A stretch of DNA of 64,000 bases from Gemmobacter aquatilis. Its GTDB lineage: Bacteria > Pseudomonadota > Alphaproteobacteria > Rhodobacterales > Rhodobacteraceae. The stretch spans positions 496,001-560,000 of the forward strand of contig NZ_FOCE01000002.1 in NCBI RefSeq assembly GCF_900110025.1. Reading direction: 5' to 3'. A program made the translations under genes and the position numbers. Below, one piece after another: positions 52,318 to 61,548 of this stretch. Under the pieces are notes generated by a model. That model had not been told where the DNA came from and ran no database searches. It saw only the letters and a program-made list of their open reading frames with translations. Numbering within the stretch: position 1 is the stretch's first letter; every line of letters starts with the position of its first letter.

Positions 52318-52728
52318 ATGAAACTTCTGACGACTCTCGCCCTCACCGCCCTGACGCTTGCCGCCCCCGCCTTTGCCGGTGATGCCGCCAAGGGCGAGGC
52401 CGATTTCAAGAAATGCAAAGCCTGCCACTCGATCATCAACGCCGCAGGCGAAGCCGTGGTGAAGGGCGGCAAGACCGGCCCGAACCTGTTCGGCGTGATC
52501 GGTCGCCCGGTCGCCTCGGTGGCGGATTTCAAATATGGCGAATCGATCCTCGCCGTCGGCGCCAAGGGCGTTGTCTGGGACGAGGCGATGCTGGCCACCT
52601 ATGTCGCCGACCCCACTGCCTGGCTGGAATCGCAGCTCGGCCCGGATTCGGCCGCCAAGTCGAAGATGACCTTCAAGCTCGCCAAAGGCGGTGAAGACAT
52701 GGCGGCCTACCTCGCCACGCTGAAATAA
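52318..52728 (+). CDS. Periplasmic c-type cytochrome (cytochrome c2/c550-like)
   Basis: A 136-residue class I cytochrome c: signal peptide ending APAFA, heme motif CKACH, conserved KTGPNLFGVIGRPVAS, and the distal Met in SKMTFKLAKG. It would carry electrons in the periplasm, for example from cytochrome bc1 to an oxidase; the aa3 oxidase subunit I gene follows 169 bp downstream. ATG at 52318 has AGGAGG just upstream, which decides against the longer open frame. Confidence 0.93.
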   Translation: MKLLTTLALTALTLAAPAFAGDAAKGEADFKKCKACHSIINAAGEAVVKGGKTGPNLFGVIGRPVASVADFKYGESILAVGAKGVVWDEAMLATYVADPTAWLESQLGPDSAAKSKMTFKLAKGGEDMAAYLATLK

Positions 52729-52735
52729 GCCCAAC

Positions 52736-52758
52736 CCCTGCGACAAGCTGTCGCAGGG
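52736..52758. terminator. Hairpin after the cytochrome c gene
   Basis: CCCTGCGACA-agc-TGTCGCAGGG, a 10-bp perfect stem 7 bp after the stop codon. A T-run (TTTTTT) is only present about 20 bp later, so it may be a weak terminator or a 3' stabiliser. Confidence 0.6.
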
Positions 52759-52782
52759 CACTTGCAATACCCTGCAGGTTTT

Positions 52783-52796
52783 TTGATCTGGATCAA
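52783..52796. promoter_or_regulatory. FNR-type box upstream of ctaD
   Basis: TTGATctggATCAA is a perfect match to the FNR consensus TTGAT-N4-ATCAA. It lies 102 bp upstream of the ctaD start. In Rhodobacteraceae an FnrL protein binds such boxes under low oxygen; the position leaves open whether it represses or activates ctaD. Confidence 0.8.
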
Positions 52797-52897
52797 AGTC
52801 TGCATTGCCGCCGTTGGATCGCCGCTCTAGAAATGGCGCATCCGGCGGCGGGATTCCCTTCCCGACCGCCTATTTAGGCAACAAACGGGAGGTGCCA

Positions 52898-54568
52898 ATG
52901 GCCGACGCAGCCATTCATGGCCACGACCATGACACCCGCGGGTTCTTCACCCGCTGGTTCATGTCGACGAACCACAAGGACATCGGGATCCTTTATCTGT
53001 TCACCGGGGGCATCGTAGGCCTGATCTCGGTGCTGTTCACCGTCTTCATGCGCTACGAGCTGATGGAGCCGGGCGTGCAATACATGTGCCTCGAAGGCAC
53101 CCGCTTCATCGCCGATGCAGCGCAGGCCTGCACGCCGAACGGGCACCTCTGGAACGTGACGATCACCGCGCATGGCATCCTGATGATGTTCTTCGTGGTC
53201 ATCCCCGCGCTGTTCGGCGGCTTCGGCAACTACTTCATGCCGCTGCAGATCGGTGCGCCGGACATGGCCTTCCCGCGGCTGAACAACCTCAGCTACTGGC
53301 TCTATGTCGCGGGCACCTCGCTCGCCGTGGCCTCGGTGTTCTCGCCGGGCGGCAACGACCAGATGGGCTCGGGCGTGGGCTGGGTGCTCTACCCGCCGCT
53401 CTCCACCAATGAAGGCGGCTATTCGATGGACCTCGCGATCTTCGCGGTGCACCTGTCGGGTGCCTCGTCGATCCTCGGCGCCATCAACATCATCACCACC
53501 TTCCTGAACATGCGCGCCCCTGGCATGACCATGCACAAGGTGCCGCTGTTCGCCTGGTCGGTGTTCGTCACCGCCTGGCTGATCCTGCTGTCGCTGCCCG
53601 TTCTGGCCGGCGCCATCACCATGCTGCTGACCGACCGCAACTTCGGCACCACCTTCTTCCAGCCCTCGGGCGGCGGTGACCCGATCCTGTATCAGCACAT
53701 CCTGTGGTTCTTCGGCCACCCGGAAGTGTATATCGTGATCGTGCCGGGCTTCGGCATCGCAAGCCAGGTGATCGCCACCTTCTCGCGCAAGCCGATCTTC
53801 GGTTACCTGCCGATGGTCTATGCGATGGTCGGCATCGGTGTTCTGGGCTTCGTCGTCTGGGCGCACCACATGTACACCGTCGGCATGTCGCTGACGCAGC
53901 AGGCCTATTTCATGACCGCCACCATGGTGATCGCGGTGCCCACCGGCATCAAGATCTTCTCGTGGATCGCGACCATGTGGGGCGGCTCGATCGAGTTCAA
54001 GACGCCGATGCTGTTCTCGCTCGGCTTCCTGTTCCTGTTCACCATCGGCGGCGTGACCGGCATCGTCCTGTCGCAGGCCGGGATCGACCGCGCCTATCAC
54101 GACACCTACTATGTCGTGGCGCACTTCCACTACACCATGTCGCTGGGCGCCGCCTTCTGCATCTTCTCGGGCATCTATTTCTGGATCGGCAAGATGTCGG
54201 GCCGCCAGTACCCCGAATGGGCCGGCAAGCTGCACTTCTGGATGATGTTCATCGGCGCGAACCTCACCTTCTTCCCGCAGCACTTCCTGGGTCGTCAGGG
54301 CATGCCGCGCCGCTACATCGACTACCCGGAGGCGTTTGCCTACTTCAACAAGATCTCCAGCTACGGCGCCTTCCTGGCCTTCGCCTCCTTCGTGTTCTTC
54401 ATCGGCATCGTGTTCTACACGCTGTTCTTCGGCAAACGCATCACCGAGAAGAACTACTGGAACGAATACGCCGACACCCTGGAATGGACGCTGCCCTGCC
54501 CGCCCCCGGAACACACCTTCGAGCAACTGCCGAAGCGTGAAGACTGGGACAAGGGTCACGCGCACTGA
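52898..54568 (+). CDS. ctaD: Cytochrome c oxidase subunit I (aa3 type)
   Basis: A 556-residue 12-helix haem-copper oxidase subunit. The haem a ligand is in [15 protein letters not shown], the CuB site in [17 protein letters not shown] (with the cross-linked His-Tyr), [13 protein letters not shown] provides two more CuB histidines, and [12 protein letters not shown] holds the remaining haem ligands. It reduces oxygen to water and pumps protons. ATG at 52898 with GGGAGG upstream fits the family start. It is followed directly by a strong terminator, so subunit II, III and assembly genes are elsewhere, as in other Rhodobacteraceae. Confidence 0.97.
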   Translation: MADAAIHGHDHDTRGFFTRWFMSTNHKDIGILYLFTGGIVGLISVLFTVFMRYELMEPGVQYMCLEGTRFIADAAQACTPNGHLWNVTITAHGILMMFFVVIPALFGGFGNYFMPLQIGAPDMAFPRLNNLSYWLYVAGTSLAVASVFSPGGNDQMGSGVGWVLYPPLSTNEGGYSMDLAIFAVHLSGASSILGAINIITTFLNMRAPGMTMHKVPLFAWSVFVTAWLILLSLPVLAGAITMLLTDRNFGTTFFQPSGGGDPILYQHILWFFGHPEVYIVIVPGFGIASQVIATFSRKPIFGYLPMVYAMVGIGVLGFVVWAHHMYTVGMSLTQQAYFMTATMVIAVPTGIKIFSWIATMWGGSIEFKTPMLFSLGFLFLFTIGGVTGIVLSQAGIDRAYHDTYYVVAHFHYTMSLGAAFCIFSGIYFWIGKMSGRQYPEWAGKLHFWMMFIGANLTFFPQHFLGRQGMPRRYIDYPEAFAYFNKISSYGAFLAFASFVFFIGIVFYTLFFGKRITEKNYWNEYADTLEWTLPCPPPEHTFEQLPKREDWDKGHAH

Positions 54569-54590
54569 TCCTGCCACCAGCGGAAACGAG

Positions 54591-54619
54591 AAAGGCCCCG
54601 GGGAAACCCGGGGCCTTTT
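54591..54619 (+). terminator. Terminator of ctaD
   Basis: AAAGGCCCCGGG-gaaa-CCCGGGGCCTTTT: 12-bp stem, GNRA-type loop and T-run, 22 bp after the ctaD stop codon. Confidence 0.93.
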
Positions 54620-54809
54620 GCCATGATCCCGCACCAACTCAGATCAGCGCGCCGGGGCCGTCAGATCAACCTCGCCCCTGCCGCACCAAGGCCAGCCCAA
54701 AGGCGACCAGAGTCAGGCCGGGGCAGTGCCTCATGCCCCCTCTCCGCCCGAACAGGGGCGCCGGACGATCCACCTGCCCCGCGCTCCGCACCGCGCAAAT
54801 CCGCCGCCG

Positions 54810-55133
54810 TCACAGCGCCCCTTCGCTGCCCGTATACATGACCTGCTGCACCACCCCGTCATTGCTGGTCAGGCAAGACCACGGCGCCTCGGCCCCGGCG
54901 ACCGTCGCGCGCACCTGCGTCCCCGCCTCCGACATCACGAAATCAAAGATCGCCACATCCGAAGCCTTGACCCCCACCTGCCGTGCAATCGCCGCCCGGC
55001 AGGCCTGATAGGCGGGCGAGGCCTTGTCCATCTCCGTCGGCGCAAGAACGATCTCCGGCGCGGGGCCGGTTTCAACGCATCCCGCCAGCAACAGCACCGC
55101 AAGCCCTGCGGTCAGGGAAAAAGCATACGTCAC
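54810..55133 (-). CDS. Small predicted lipoprotein
   Basis: A 107-residue protein with signal peptide and lipobox LAGC (residues 16-19). The mature part has ACRAAIARQVGVKASDVAIFDFVMSEAGTQVRATVAGAEAPWSC, a compact domain with two cysteines resembling small alphaproteobacterial lipoproteins of unknown function. Envelope location is likely. It is in the same orientation as the next secreted-protein gene but 96 bp downstream of its end. Confidence 0.72.
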   Translation of the reverse strand: MTYAFSLTAGLAVLLLAGCVETGPAPEIVLAPTEMDKASPAYQACRAAIARQVGVKASDVAIFDFVMSEAGTQVRATVAGAEAPWSCLTSNDGVVQQVMYTGSEGAL

Positions 55134-55229
55134 GTCACATCTCCTTATCGCCCCGACACCCGCTGTCGGCCCGCTCAGGCTGCCCGAACCGCCTCGCCCG
55201 CACTATCCACTATGCGCAAACCCGCCGCC

Positions 55230-55535
55230 TCACTCCTCGCAAGGATGCAGGATCTCCACCCGATAGGTGGTCTTGCCCGGCCCCGGGGGCGCTTCGGCAA
55301 TCACGCTCACCAGCAGATCGCAATCCTGCACCCGTACCAGCCATTCATCATGGCCCTGCGCCGTGGTGCCGGTGTTCATCACCGCCCCGATCGGCGCCTG
55401 CCGCAGTTCCTCGGCCACCTCCGCACTTTGCAGGATCGCCGCGATCTTCTCGCCGCTGTCATAGAACCCCGACAGCGCCGCACAGGCCGGTCCCGCCGCC
55501 AGCAGCGCCCCGATCAGCACCCCCCGTTTCAGCAT
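55230..55535 (-). CDS. Small secreted protein of unknown function
   Basis: A 101-residue protein: signal peptide MLKRGVLIGALLAAGPACA, then a soluble domain with two cysteines (VQDCDLL and LHPCEE). No known family recognised. AAGGAGG 6 bp before the ATG at 55535 fixes the start; the very long frame upstream is spurious. It is divergent from the DUF2244 gene across a repeat. Confidence 0.7.
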   Translation of the reverse strand: MLKRGVLIGALLAAGPACAALSGFYDSGEKIAAILQSAEVAEELRQAPIGAVMNTGTTAQGHDEWLVRVQDCDLLVSVIAEAPPGPGKTTYRVEILHPCEE

Positions 55536-55595
55536 ATCGCCCTCCTTGCCATGCCCGCCGACCTCACATCTCTCATGCCTATCCGCAATTTCCTT

Positions 55596-55670
55596 CATTT
55601 TCTGTTTCCAAATATCCTCAGGGGGTGAATGGGCGCGCAGCGCCCAGAGGGGGCGCGAGCGCCCCCTTTT
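55596..55670. repeat. Repeat A copy in a divergent gap
   Basis: The box CATTTTCTGTTTCC...AATATCC (55596-55617) is followed by GGGGGTGAAT, hairpin GGGCGC-gca-GCGCCC (55631-55645), hairpin AGGGGGCGC-ga-GCGCCCCCT (55648-55667) and a T-rich tail. It is a complete single copy, here between two divergent start codons, so it must be transcribed as leader or lie between promoters. Confidence 0.8.
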
Positions 55671-55700
55671 CTTTCCGCCCGGCCCCGCTATCCTCGCCCC

Positions 55701-56198
55701 ATGCCCTATGAATGGCTCCCCCCCTCCGCCGATGGCCCCACGGCACGGCTGCACCTCTGGCCCTACCGCTCGCTGCCGCGACGCGGCTTCGTCTGGTTCA
55801 TCGGCGGCACCGCCGTGCTGATCGCCGTGCCGCTGCTTTCGGTGCTGGGGTCGCCGGTGCTCTGGGGGTTGCTGCCCTTCCTGCTTGCCACCATCGGCGG
55901 CATCTGGTGGGCGTTGGAGCGGTCTTACCGCGATGGCGAGATTGTCGAGGATCTGGCGCTCTGGCCCGACCGCATCACGCTGGTCCGGCATGGCCCGCAC
56001 GGCCGGCGGCAGGACTGGCAGGCGAACCCCTATTGGGTCCGCGTCATCCGGCATGAACAGGGCGGGCCGGTGCCGCAGTATCTGACGCTGAAAGGTGGCA
56101 CGCGCGAGGTGGAGATCGGCAGTTTCCTCGCCGAGGAGGAGCGCGTCACTCTGGCCGCCGAACTGACCGACCGCCTGACCCGCCTCCCCCCGGCCTGA
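55701..56198 (+). CDS. DUF2244 domain membrane protein
   Basis: A 165-residue protein with two adjacent hydrophobic segments (GFVWFIGGTAVLIAVPLLSVLG and WGLLPFLLATIGGIWWALE) followed by a soluble beta-rich part containing the SYRDGEIVEDLALWPDRITLVR pattern of DUF2244 integral membrane proteins. This family often lies near cytochrome oxidase genes in alphaproteobacteria; ctaD is about 1.1 kb upstream. Start at 55701 chosen because the domain begins there and the upstream frame is repeat DNA. Confidence 0.8.
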   Translation: MPYEWLPPSADGPTARLHLWPYRSLPRRGFVWFIGGTAVLIAVPLLSVLGSPVLWGLLPFLLATIGGIWWALERSYRDGEIVEDLALWPDRITLVRHGPHGRRQDWQANPYWVRVIRHEQGGPVPQYLTLKGGTREVEIGSFLAEEERVTLAAELTDRLTRLPPA

Positions 56199-56233
56199 GC
56201 CGCCTGCGCAAAAAGGCACAACGGCTGCGGCAC

Positions 56234-56275
56234 CTTTGCGGTACAGGGGGTGTACACATGTCACCCCCCCTTTTC
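56234..56275. repeat. Repeat B copy 2 (GTGTAC / GTCACCCCC hairpin)
   Basis: CTTTGCGGTACAGGGGGTGT and ACACATGTCACCCCCCCTTTTCG. GGGGGTG pairs with CACCCCC around a TACACATGT centre, and a T-run follows. The same flanks (GCGG, ACAGGGGGTGTAC, TGTCACCCCCCC, TTTTCG) occur at 21341-21397. Both copies lie between convergent genes; here between the DUF2244 and yqeY genes. Confidence 0.7.
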
Positions 56276-56308
56276 GGCCCGGCCCGCAGGTTCAGGCCCG
56301 CCGCAGGT

Positions 56309-56767
56309 TCAGGCAAGTTTATCTTTCACCATCGGACCGACCGCACCGAAATCCATCTGCCCGGTATATTTGCCCTTCAGCACCGCCATGACCTTGCCCA
56401 TGTCACGAATCGAGCTCGCCCCCGCCTCGGCAATCGCCGCCGCAATGGCCGCGTCCACCTCATCCCCGGCAAGCTGCCGCGGCAGGAATTCGGAAATCAC
56501 CGCAATTTCAGCGAGTTCCTTCTCCGCCAGTTCCAGCCGCCCGCCCTCTTCATAGGCGCGCGCGCTTTCCTGGCGCTGTTTGACCATGCGGCCCAGGATC
56601 GACAGGATCGCGGCCTCATCCACCTCGCCCGCCTCGCCCTCGCCCCGCAACGCGATTTCACGGTCCTTGATGGCCGCATTGATCAGGCGCAGCGTCGAAA
56701 GACGATCCGCCGCCTTCGCCTTCATCGCCTCTTTCAACCCCGTCTGAAGCAGATCGCGCAAGCTCAT
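56309..56767 (-). CDS. GatB/YqeY domain protein
   Basis: A 152-residue YqeY-type protein related to the C-terminal tail domain of GatB: DLLQTGLKEAMKAKAADRLSTLRLINAAIKDREIA, then AYEEGGRLELAEKELAEIAVISEFLPRQL. It may recognise tRNA, but its role is not established. It is divergent from carA; this yqeY-carA neighbourhood is common in alphaproteobacteria. Confidence 0.9.
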   Translation of the reverse strand: MSLRDLLQTGLKEAMKAKAADRLSTLRLINAAIKDREIALRGEGEAGEVDEAAILSILGRMVKQRQESARAYEEGGRLELAEKELAEIAVISEFLPRQLAGDEVDAAIAAAIAEAGASSIRDMGKVMAVLKGKYTGQMDFGAVGPMVKDKLA

Positions 56768-56956
56768 GGAACATCCATCCCCAGGTTTCTGTGGCGCAGA
56801 CTCTACCCGCTCACGCGCTGTAACACAACCGGGGTAAATTCCCTCAAGTAATTGAAATCATTACACAAGACTTTTGCAGTTTCTGCACTTGCAATAGGCT
56901 TGACCCCGGGCGCCCCTGCCCTTAGGTTCCGCCCGGTTTACCCGGAGAGTCGCACC

Positions 56957-58111
56957 ATGCCCAGCCATGCCATCCCCACCGCCTGCCTTGCCCTCGCAGA
57001 CGGCACGATCTTCTACGGCAAGGGCTTCGGCGCAGTGGGCGAAACGGTGGCAGAGCTGGTGTTCAACACCGCGATGACCGGGTATCAGGAAATCATGACC
57101 GATCCCTCCTATGCCAGCCAGATCGTCACCTTCACCTTCCCCCATATCGGCAATACCGGCGTCACCGCCGAAGATGACGAAACGACCGAGCCGGTTGCCG
57201 CCGGCATGGTGGTGAAATGGGATCCGACCGAGCCGTCGAACTGGCGCGCCACCGCCGATCTGCAGACCTGGATGAAATCCAAGGGCCGCATCGGCATCGG
57301 TGGTCTGGATACGCGTCGCCTGACCCGTGCGATCCGCCAGCAAGGGGCGCCGCATGTGGCGCTTGCCTTTGATCCCGAAGGGAAATTCGACATCGAGGCG
57401 CTGGTCGCCAAGGCCCGCGCCTGGAAGGGCCTTGTCGGGCTTGATCTGGCGAAAGATGTGTCCTGCACCCAATCCTACCGCTGGGACGAGATGCGTTGGG
57501 CCTGGCCGGAAGGCTATACCAAGCGCGAAGGTGCGGGGCTGCGCGTCGTGGCCATCGACTATGGCGCCAAGCGCAACATCCTGCGCTGTCTTGCCTCGGC
57601 CGGGTGCGAAGTCACCGTTCTGCCCGCAACCGCCACCGCCGAAGACGTGCTGGCGCTGAACCCCGAAGGCGTGTTCCTGTCGAACGGCCCCGGCGATCCG
57701 GCAGCAACCGGGGAATATGCCGTGCCGATGATTCAGGGTGTGCTGAAAGCCGATCTGCCGGTGTTCGGAATTTGCCTTGGGCATCAAATGCTTGCACTGG
57801 CTCTGGGCGCCAAGACCGTCAAGATGGGCCACGGCCACCACGGCGCCAACCACCCGGTGAAAGAGGTTGGCACCGGCAAGGTCGAGATCACCTCGATGAA
57901 CCACGGCTTCACCGTCGATGCGCAAACCCTGCCCGCAGGCGTGGTTGAAACGCATGTGTCGCTGTTCGACGGCACGAATTGCGGCATCGCGCTGGCCGGC
58001 AAGCCGGTCTTTTCGGTGCAGCACCACCCCGAAGCCAGCCCCGGCCCGCAAGACAGCTTCTATCTGTTCGAGCGTTTCGCCGAAGCGATGCGCGCCCGCC
58101 GCGCCGCCTGA
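56957..58111 (+). CDS. carA: Carbamoyl-phosphate synthase small subunit
   Basis: A 384-residue glutaminase subunit that supplies ammonia to CarB for carbamoyl phosphate (arginine and pyrimidine synthesis). The N-terminal domain has GTIFYGKGFGAVGETVAELVFNTAMTGYQEI; the class I amidotransferase domain has SNGPGDP, FGICLGHQML with the catalytic cysteine, and QHHPEASPGPQD. ATG at 56957 with GGAGAG upstream sets the start. carB is not in the window. Confidence 0.96.
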   Translation: MPSHAIPTACLALADGTIFYGKGFGAVGETVAELVFNTAMTGYQEIMTDPSYASQIVTFTFPHIGNTGVTAEDDETTEPVAAGMVVKWDPTEPSNWRATADLQTWMKSKGRIGIGGLDTRRLTRAIRQQGAPHVALAFDPEGKFDIEALVAKARAWKGLVGLDLAKDVSCTQSYRWDEMRWAWPEGYTKREGAGLRVVAIDYGAKRNILRCLASAGCEVTVLPATATAEDVLALNPEGVFLSNGPGDPAATGEYAVPMIQGVLKADLPVFGICLGHQMLALALGAKTVKMGHGHHGANHPVKEVGTGKVEITSMNHGFTVDAQTLPAGVVETHVSLFDGTNCGIALAGKPVFSVQHHPEASPGPQDSFYLFERFAEAMRARRAA

Positions 58112-58133
58112 TCTTGTTCACGGCCTTGTCGGT

Positions 58134-58159
58134 AAGGCCGCGTTTGTTAACGCGGCCTT
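58134..58159 (+). terminator. Hairpin after carA
   Basis: AAGGCCGCG-tttgttaa-CGCGGCCTT, a 9-bp perfect stem 22 bp after the carA stop. There is no T-run after it. Confidence 0.5.
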
Positions 58160-58207
58160 AACCCATCGTGCCGAAAACTGCCCCGGTCACAGATGAGGTG
58201 AGCCGGG

Positions 58208-60082
58208 GTGATCGAAGGGCGCCAGATCAAACCTACCGCAGAACGCGCAGCGGTGCTGCGCCCGCAGGTTCCCCTGCCGGATCAAGGGCTTGCCGCACTT
58301 CTGTTGCAAAGCAATGTGGTCACGGGGGATGATCTGCTGCGCGCGCTGGCCATCCAGCGCTCAACCGGCGCGCGGCTGGCCGATATCCTGATTCGCCGCC
58401 GGATGGTCAATGACCAGCAACTGTATCGCGCGCATGCGCGCTATTGGGGCACGGAATCAGTGGATCTGACCACAGATCCGCCCGACCTGCGGCTGATGGA
58501 CCAGTTGGGTACCACCACCTGTCTGCGTGGCACCCTGCTGCCGTGGCGCAGGATTGGCGACATGACTGTCGTTGTCGCCTCCCATCCCGATGATTATACA
58601 GCGGAAAAATCTGCTCTCACCGCCTGTTTCGGCCAGACCACCCTCGCCCTCGCGCCCGCCCCGCAGATCGACGCACAACTTCTGGCCTTGCGCGGCGCCC
58701 ATATGAACCGCGACGCGCTGCTGCAGGTGCCCGAGGCGGAAAGCTGCCGCGGTTGGGGCAGCGAACGGCAGATGCTGCTGGGCTGGCTGGTGGTGGTGTT
58801 GACCGCCCTTTGGCTGATGCTCGCCCCGATTTCGCTGGCACTGGTGCTGACCGGATGGACGATGACCACACTGGCCATAGCGGTCACGATGAAGTTGGCC
58901 GCTACATGTGCCGCGCTGCGCCCGCCCCCTTGCGAAGGGCCGCCGGTGCTGATCCCGCGCCTGCCGACCGTCTCGATCATGGTAGCGCTATACCGAGAGG
59001 CGGGCATCGCGCAGCGGCTGGTGCAAAGGCTTGGTGAATTGGACTATCCGCGCGATCTGCTCGACATCCTGCTGGTGGTGGAGGAGGAAGACCGGCTGAC
59101 CCGCAACGCGCTGGCCGCCGCCGATCTGCCCGCCTGGATGCGCATCATCGTGGTGCCGGATGGCAAGCTGAAAACCAAGCCGCGCGCGCTCAACCACGGG
59201 CTGCGCGCCTGTCGCGGGTCGATCATCGGGGTCTATGATGCCGAAGATGCCCCCGACCCCGACCAGATCCGCAAGGTGGTGGAACGGTTTCACAATCGCG
59301 GCGCACAGGTGGCCTGCCTGCAGGGCGTTCTGGATTTCTACAACCCCCGCACAAACTGGCTAAGCCGTTGCTTTACCATGGAATACGCCACATGGTTCCG
59401 CCTGATCCTGCCGGGGATGGCGCGGCTGGGCTTCCCCATTCCGCTGGGCGGCACGACCCTGTTCTTCCGCCGTGCCGCGCTGGAGGAACTGGGCGCCTGG
59501 GATGCGTTCAACGTGACCGAGGATGCCGATCTGGGGATGCGCCTCGCCCGCCACGGCTATCGGACCGAGCTGATCGCCACCACCACGATGGAAGAGGCCA
59601 ATTGCCGCGCCCTGCCCTGGATCAAGCAGCGCTCGCGCTGGCTGAAGGGTTATATGATGACCTATGTGGTGCATATGCGGCAGCCGCTCCTGCTGTGGCG
59701 CCAGCTTGGACCGCGGCAGTTTCTGGGCTTTCAGTGCATTTTCGTCACCACGCTGACCCAGTTCCTGTTGGCCCCGCTGTTGTGGAGCTTCTGGATTCTG
59801 CCTTTTGGCCTGCCACACCCGCTGATCGGGGTGCTGCCGCCTTGGGCGGCGCTGGCGATCAGCGTGATCTTCGCCCTGTCAGAGGCGCTGCAATTCGCCA
59901 CAAGCTGGATCGCGCTGCGCCTGACGCCGAACCGGATGAACCCGCTTTGGGCCTTGATGCTGCATTTCTATTTCCCGCTGGGCTCGCTCGCCTCCTACAA
60001 GGCCGCGTGGGAAATGGTCACCCGGCCCTTCTGGTGGGACAAGACGAGCCACGGCCATTTCGAAGGATCGGGCCCCGCCTAG
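58208..60082 (+). CDS. Glycosyltransferase family 2 membrane protein with N-terminal GspE-N (MshEN-like) domain
   Basis: A 624-residue fusion. Residues 25-165 resemble the type II secretion ATPase N-domain (LLQSNVVTGDDLLRALAIQRSTGARLADILI). Helices follow at about 190-235, then a processive GT2 domain with DAED (344-347), TED (437-439) and the QRSRW motif (474-478) as in cellulose/hyaluronan-type synthases, then four or so helices (505-595). It probably makes or exports a surface polysaccharide, with the N-domain possibly binding a cyclic dinucleotide. The start is GTG at 58208. It converges with the GntR gene, stops overlapping by 4 bp. Confidence 0.85.
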   Translation: MIEGRQIKPTAERAAVLRPQVPLPDQGLAALLLQSNVVTGDDLLRALAIQRSTGARLADILIRRRMVNDQQLYRAHARYWGTESVDLTTDPPDLRLMDQLGTTTCLRGTLLPWRRIGDMTVVVASHPDDYTAEKSALTACFGQTTLALAPAPQIDAQLLALRGAHMNRDALLQVPEAESCRGWGSERQMLLGWLVVVLTALWLMLAPISLALVLTGWTMTTLAIAVTMKLAATCAALRPPPCEGPPVLIPRLPTVSIMVALYREAGIAQRLVQRLGELDYPRDLLDILLVVEEEDRLTRNALAAADLPAWMRIIVVPDGKLKTKPRALNHGLRACRGSIIGVYDAEDAPDPDQIRKVVERFHNRGAQVACLQGVLDFYNPRTNWLSRCFTMEYATWFRLILPGMARLGFPIPLGGTTLFFRRAALEELGAWDAFNVTEDADLGMRLARHGYRTELIATTTMEEANCRALPWIKQRSRWLKGYMMTYVVHMRQPLLLWRQLGPRQFLGFQCIFVTTLTQFLLAPLLWSFWILPFGLPHPLIGVLPPWAALAISVIFALSEALQFATSWIALRLTPNRMNPLWALMLHFYFPLGSLASYKAAWEMVTRPFWWDKTSHGHFEGSGPA

Positions 60083-60744
60083 CGCAGGCGCAACTCGCCC
60101 GCATCGACACGCAGCCGCGTCTCGAACGCCTTGGAAATATGGGCTTTCAACGCGGCATAGGCGGCATCGCCATCGCGCGCCGCAATCGCCTTCACGATGT
60201 CGGCATGTTCGGCCATCGCCACCTCGTCGCGCCCTTCGGCGGCGAAGGAGGTATTGGCCATCAGCGCCATGGAGCGATGCACCAGATCCAGTTGCTGCAC
60301 CAGAAAGCGGTTGTGCGAGGCCAGATGAATCTGCTTGTGGAACCGTTTGTTGGCCCGGCTTAGCGCGCGCGGATCGCCGCCCAGCAGCGCCCGGTCCTCC
60401 TCGACCATCGAACGGAGGACGCGAATCTCTTCATCCGTCGCGTGGCGGGCGGCAAGGCGCGCGGCCAACCCCTCCAGCTCGGTGCGCACGGCGTAAAGCT
60501 CGGCCAGCTGGTTGTGATCCAGCGTTGCCACGATCAGGCTGCGCCCGTCGCGCGTCAGCATCGACTGGGTTTCCAGACGCTGCAACGCCTCGCGCACCGG
60601 GGTGCGCGACACGCCCAGCCGCTCGGCCAGTTCCGATTCCACCAGCCGGTCGCCGGGCTTGTAGACCCCGGCTTCGATGGCTTCGAGGATCAGGGTATAG
60701 GCGTCTTTCTGCACGGGCCGCTCCTCCTTCGCGTCCGGCGACAC
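60079..60744 (-). CDS. GntR-family regulator, FadR/FCD type
   Basis: A 221-residue regulator: winged helix (LILEAIEAGVYKPGDRLVESELAERLGVSRTPVREALQRLETQ) and an all-helical FCD ligand domain with the metal-coordinating pattern (NKRFHKQIHLASHN and EHADIVKAI). Such proteins respond to organic acids. No adjacent catabolic operon points to the ligand. It is divergent from the HAD gene. Confidence 0.9.
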   Translation of the reverse strand: MSPDAKEERPVQKDAYTLILEAIEAGVYKPGDRLVESELAERLGVSRTPVREALQRLETQSMLTRDGRSLIVATLDHNQLAELYAVRTELEGLAARLAARHATDEEIRVLRSMVEEDRALLGGDPRALSRANKRFHKQIHLASHNRFLVQQLDLVHRSMALMANTSFAAEGRDEVAMAEHADIVKAIAARDGDAAYAALKAHISKAFETRLRVDAGELRLR

Positions 60745-60830
60745 TAAGCGCGGCCATGGCGCAGTTTCAACCCCACCATTCGGTCAGCCCTGCCATTGTC
60801 GCGCGGGGCACTTTGCGCTAGCTCTGCCCC

Positions 60831-61475
60831 ATGATCGCACAAGCTTTCTCTCATGTCCGCCACTGGGTCTTTGACCTGGACAATACGCTGTATCCACCAG
60901 AAGCCCGCCTCTTTGATCAGATCGAGGTGAAGATGACCGCCTGGGTGATGCAGGCGCTGCAGGTGCAGAAGGCCGAGGCCGACCGGCTGCGCCGCCATTA
61001 CTGGCAGCTTTACGGCACCACGCTGGCCGGGCTGATGGCCGAACACAACATGGACCCCGAGGGTTATCTGCACGCGGTGCATGACATCCGCTTTGACGCG
61101 CTGCAGCCCGACCCGGATCTGGCCGCCCAGATCAGCGCCCTTCCAGGGCGGCGGATCGTCTATACCAACGGGTCTGCCCCCTATGCCGAAAAAGTACTGG
61201 CGGCGCGCGGGCTTACCGGCTGTTTCCACGCGATTTACGGGGTGGAGCACGCCGGTTTCCGCCCGAAACCCGAACGCGCGGCGTTCGAGACGGTCTTTGC
61301 CCGCGATGGCGTCGATCCCGCCCGCGCCGCGATGTTCGAGGATGATCCGCGCAACCTCGCCGCGCCCCATGCGATGGGGATGCGCACCGTCCATGTCGCG
61401 CCCGAGCCGCATGAGGCGCCGCATATCGAACATCACACCGACGATCTGGGCGGGTTTCTGGCGCGGCTGCGCTGA
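60831..61475 (+). CDS. HAD hydrolase, pyrimidine 5'-nucleotidase type
   Basis: A 214-residue HAD phosphatase: WVFDLDNTLYPPEARLF (motif I with the nucleophile Asp), VYTNGS (motif II), RPKPERAAF (motif III Lys) and MFEDDPRNLAAPHAMGM (motif IV). The DNTLYP signature marks the Sdt1/pyrimidine 5'-nucleotidase branch acting on UMP/CMP or pyridoxal phosphate. Cytoplasmic. It starts 87 bp from the divergent GntR gene. Confidence 0.9.
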   Translation: MIAQAFSHVRHWVFDLDNTLYPPEARLFDQIEVKMTAWVMQALQVQKAEADRLRRHYWQLYGTTLAGLMAEHNMDPEGYLHAVHDIRFDALQPDPDLAAQISALPGRRIVYTNGSAPYAEKVLAARGLTGCFHAIYGVEHAGFRPKPERAAFETVFARDGVDPARAAMFEDDPRNLAAPHAMGMRTVHVAPEPHEAPHIEHHTDDLGGFLARLR

Positions 61476-61548
61476 CCTGCGACAAGGTGTATCGTGGATT
61501 CACGTTTGCGCTGCGGCGATAACCGCCCCACGCAAACAGGAGATTCCC

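Noticed and set aside
52874-54637. A 587-codon frame antisense to ctaD
   Set aside because: Shadow frame, His/Asp/Gly/Arg-rich, opposite a gene with complete oxidase motifs.
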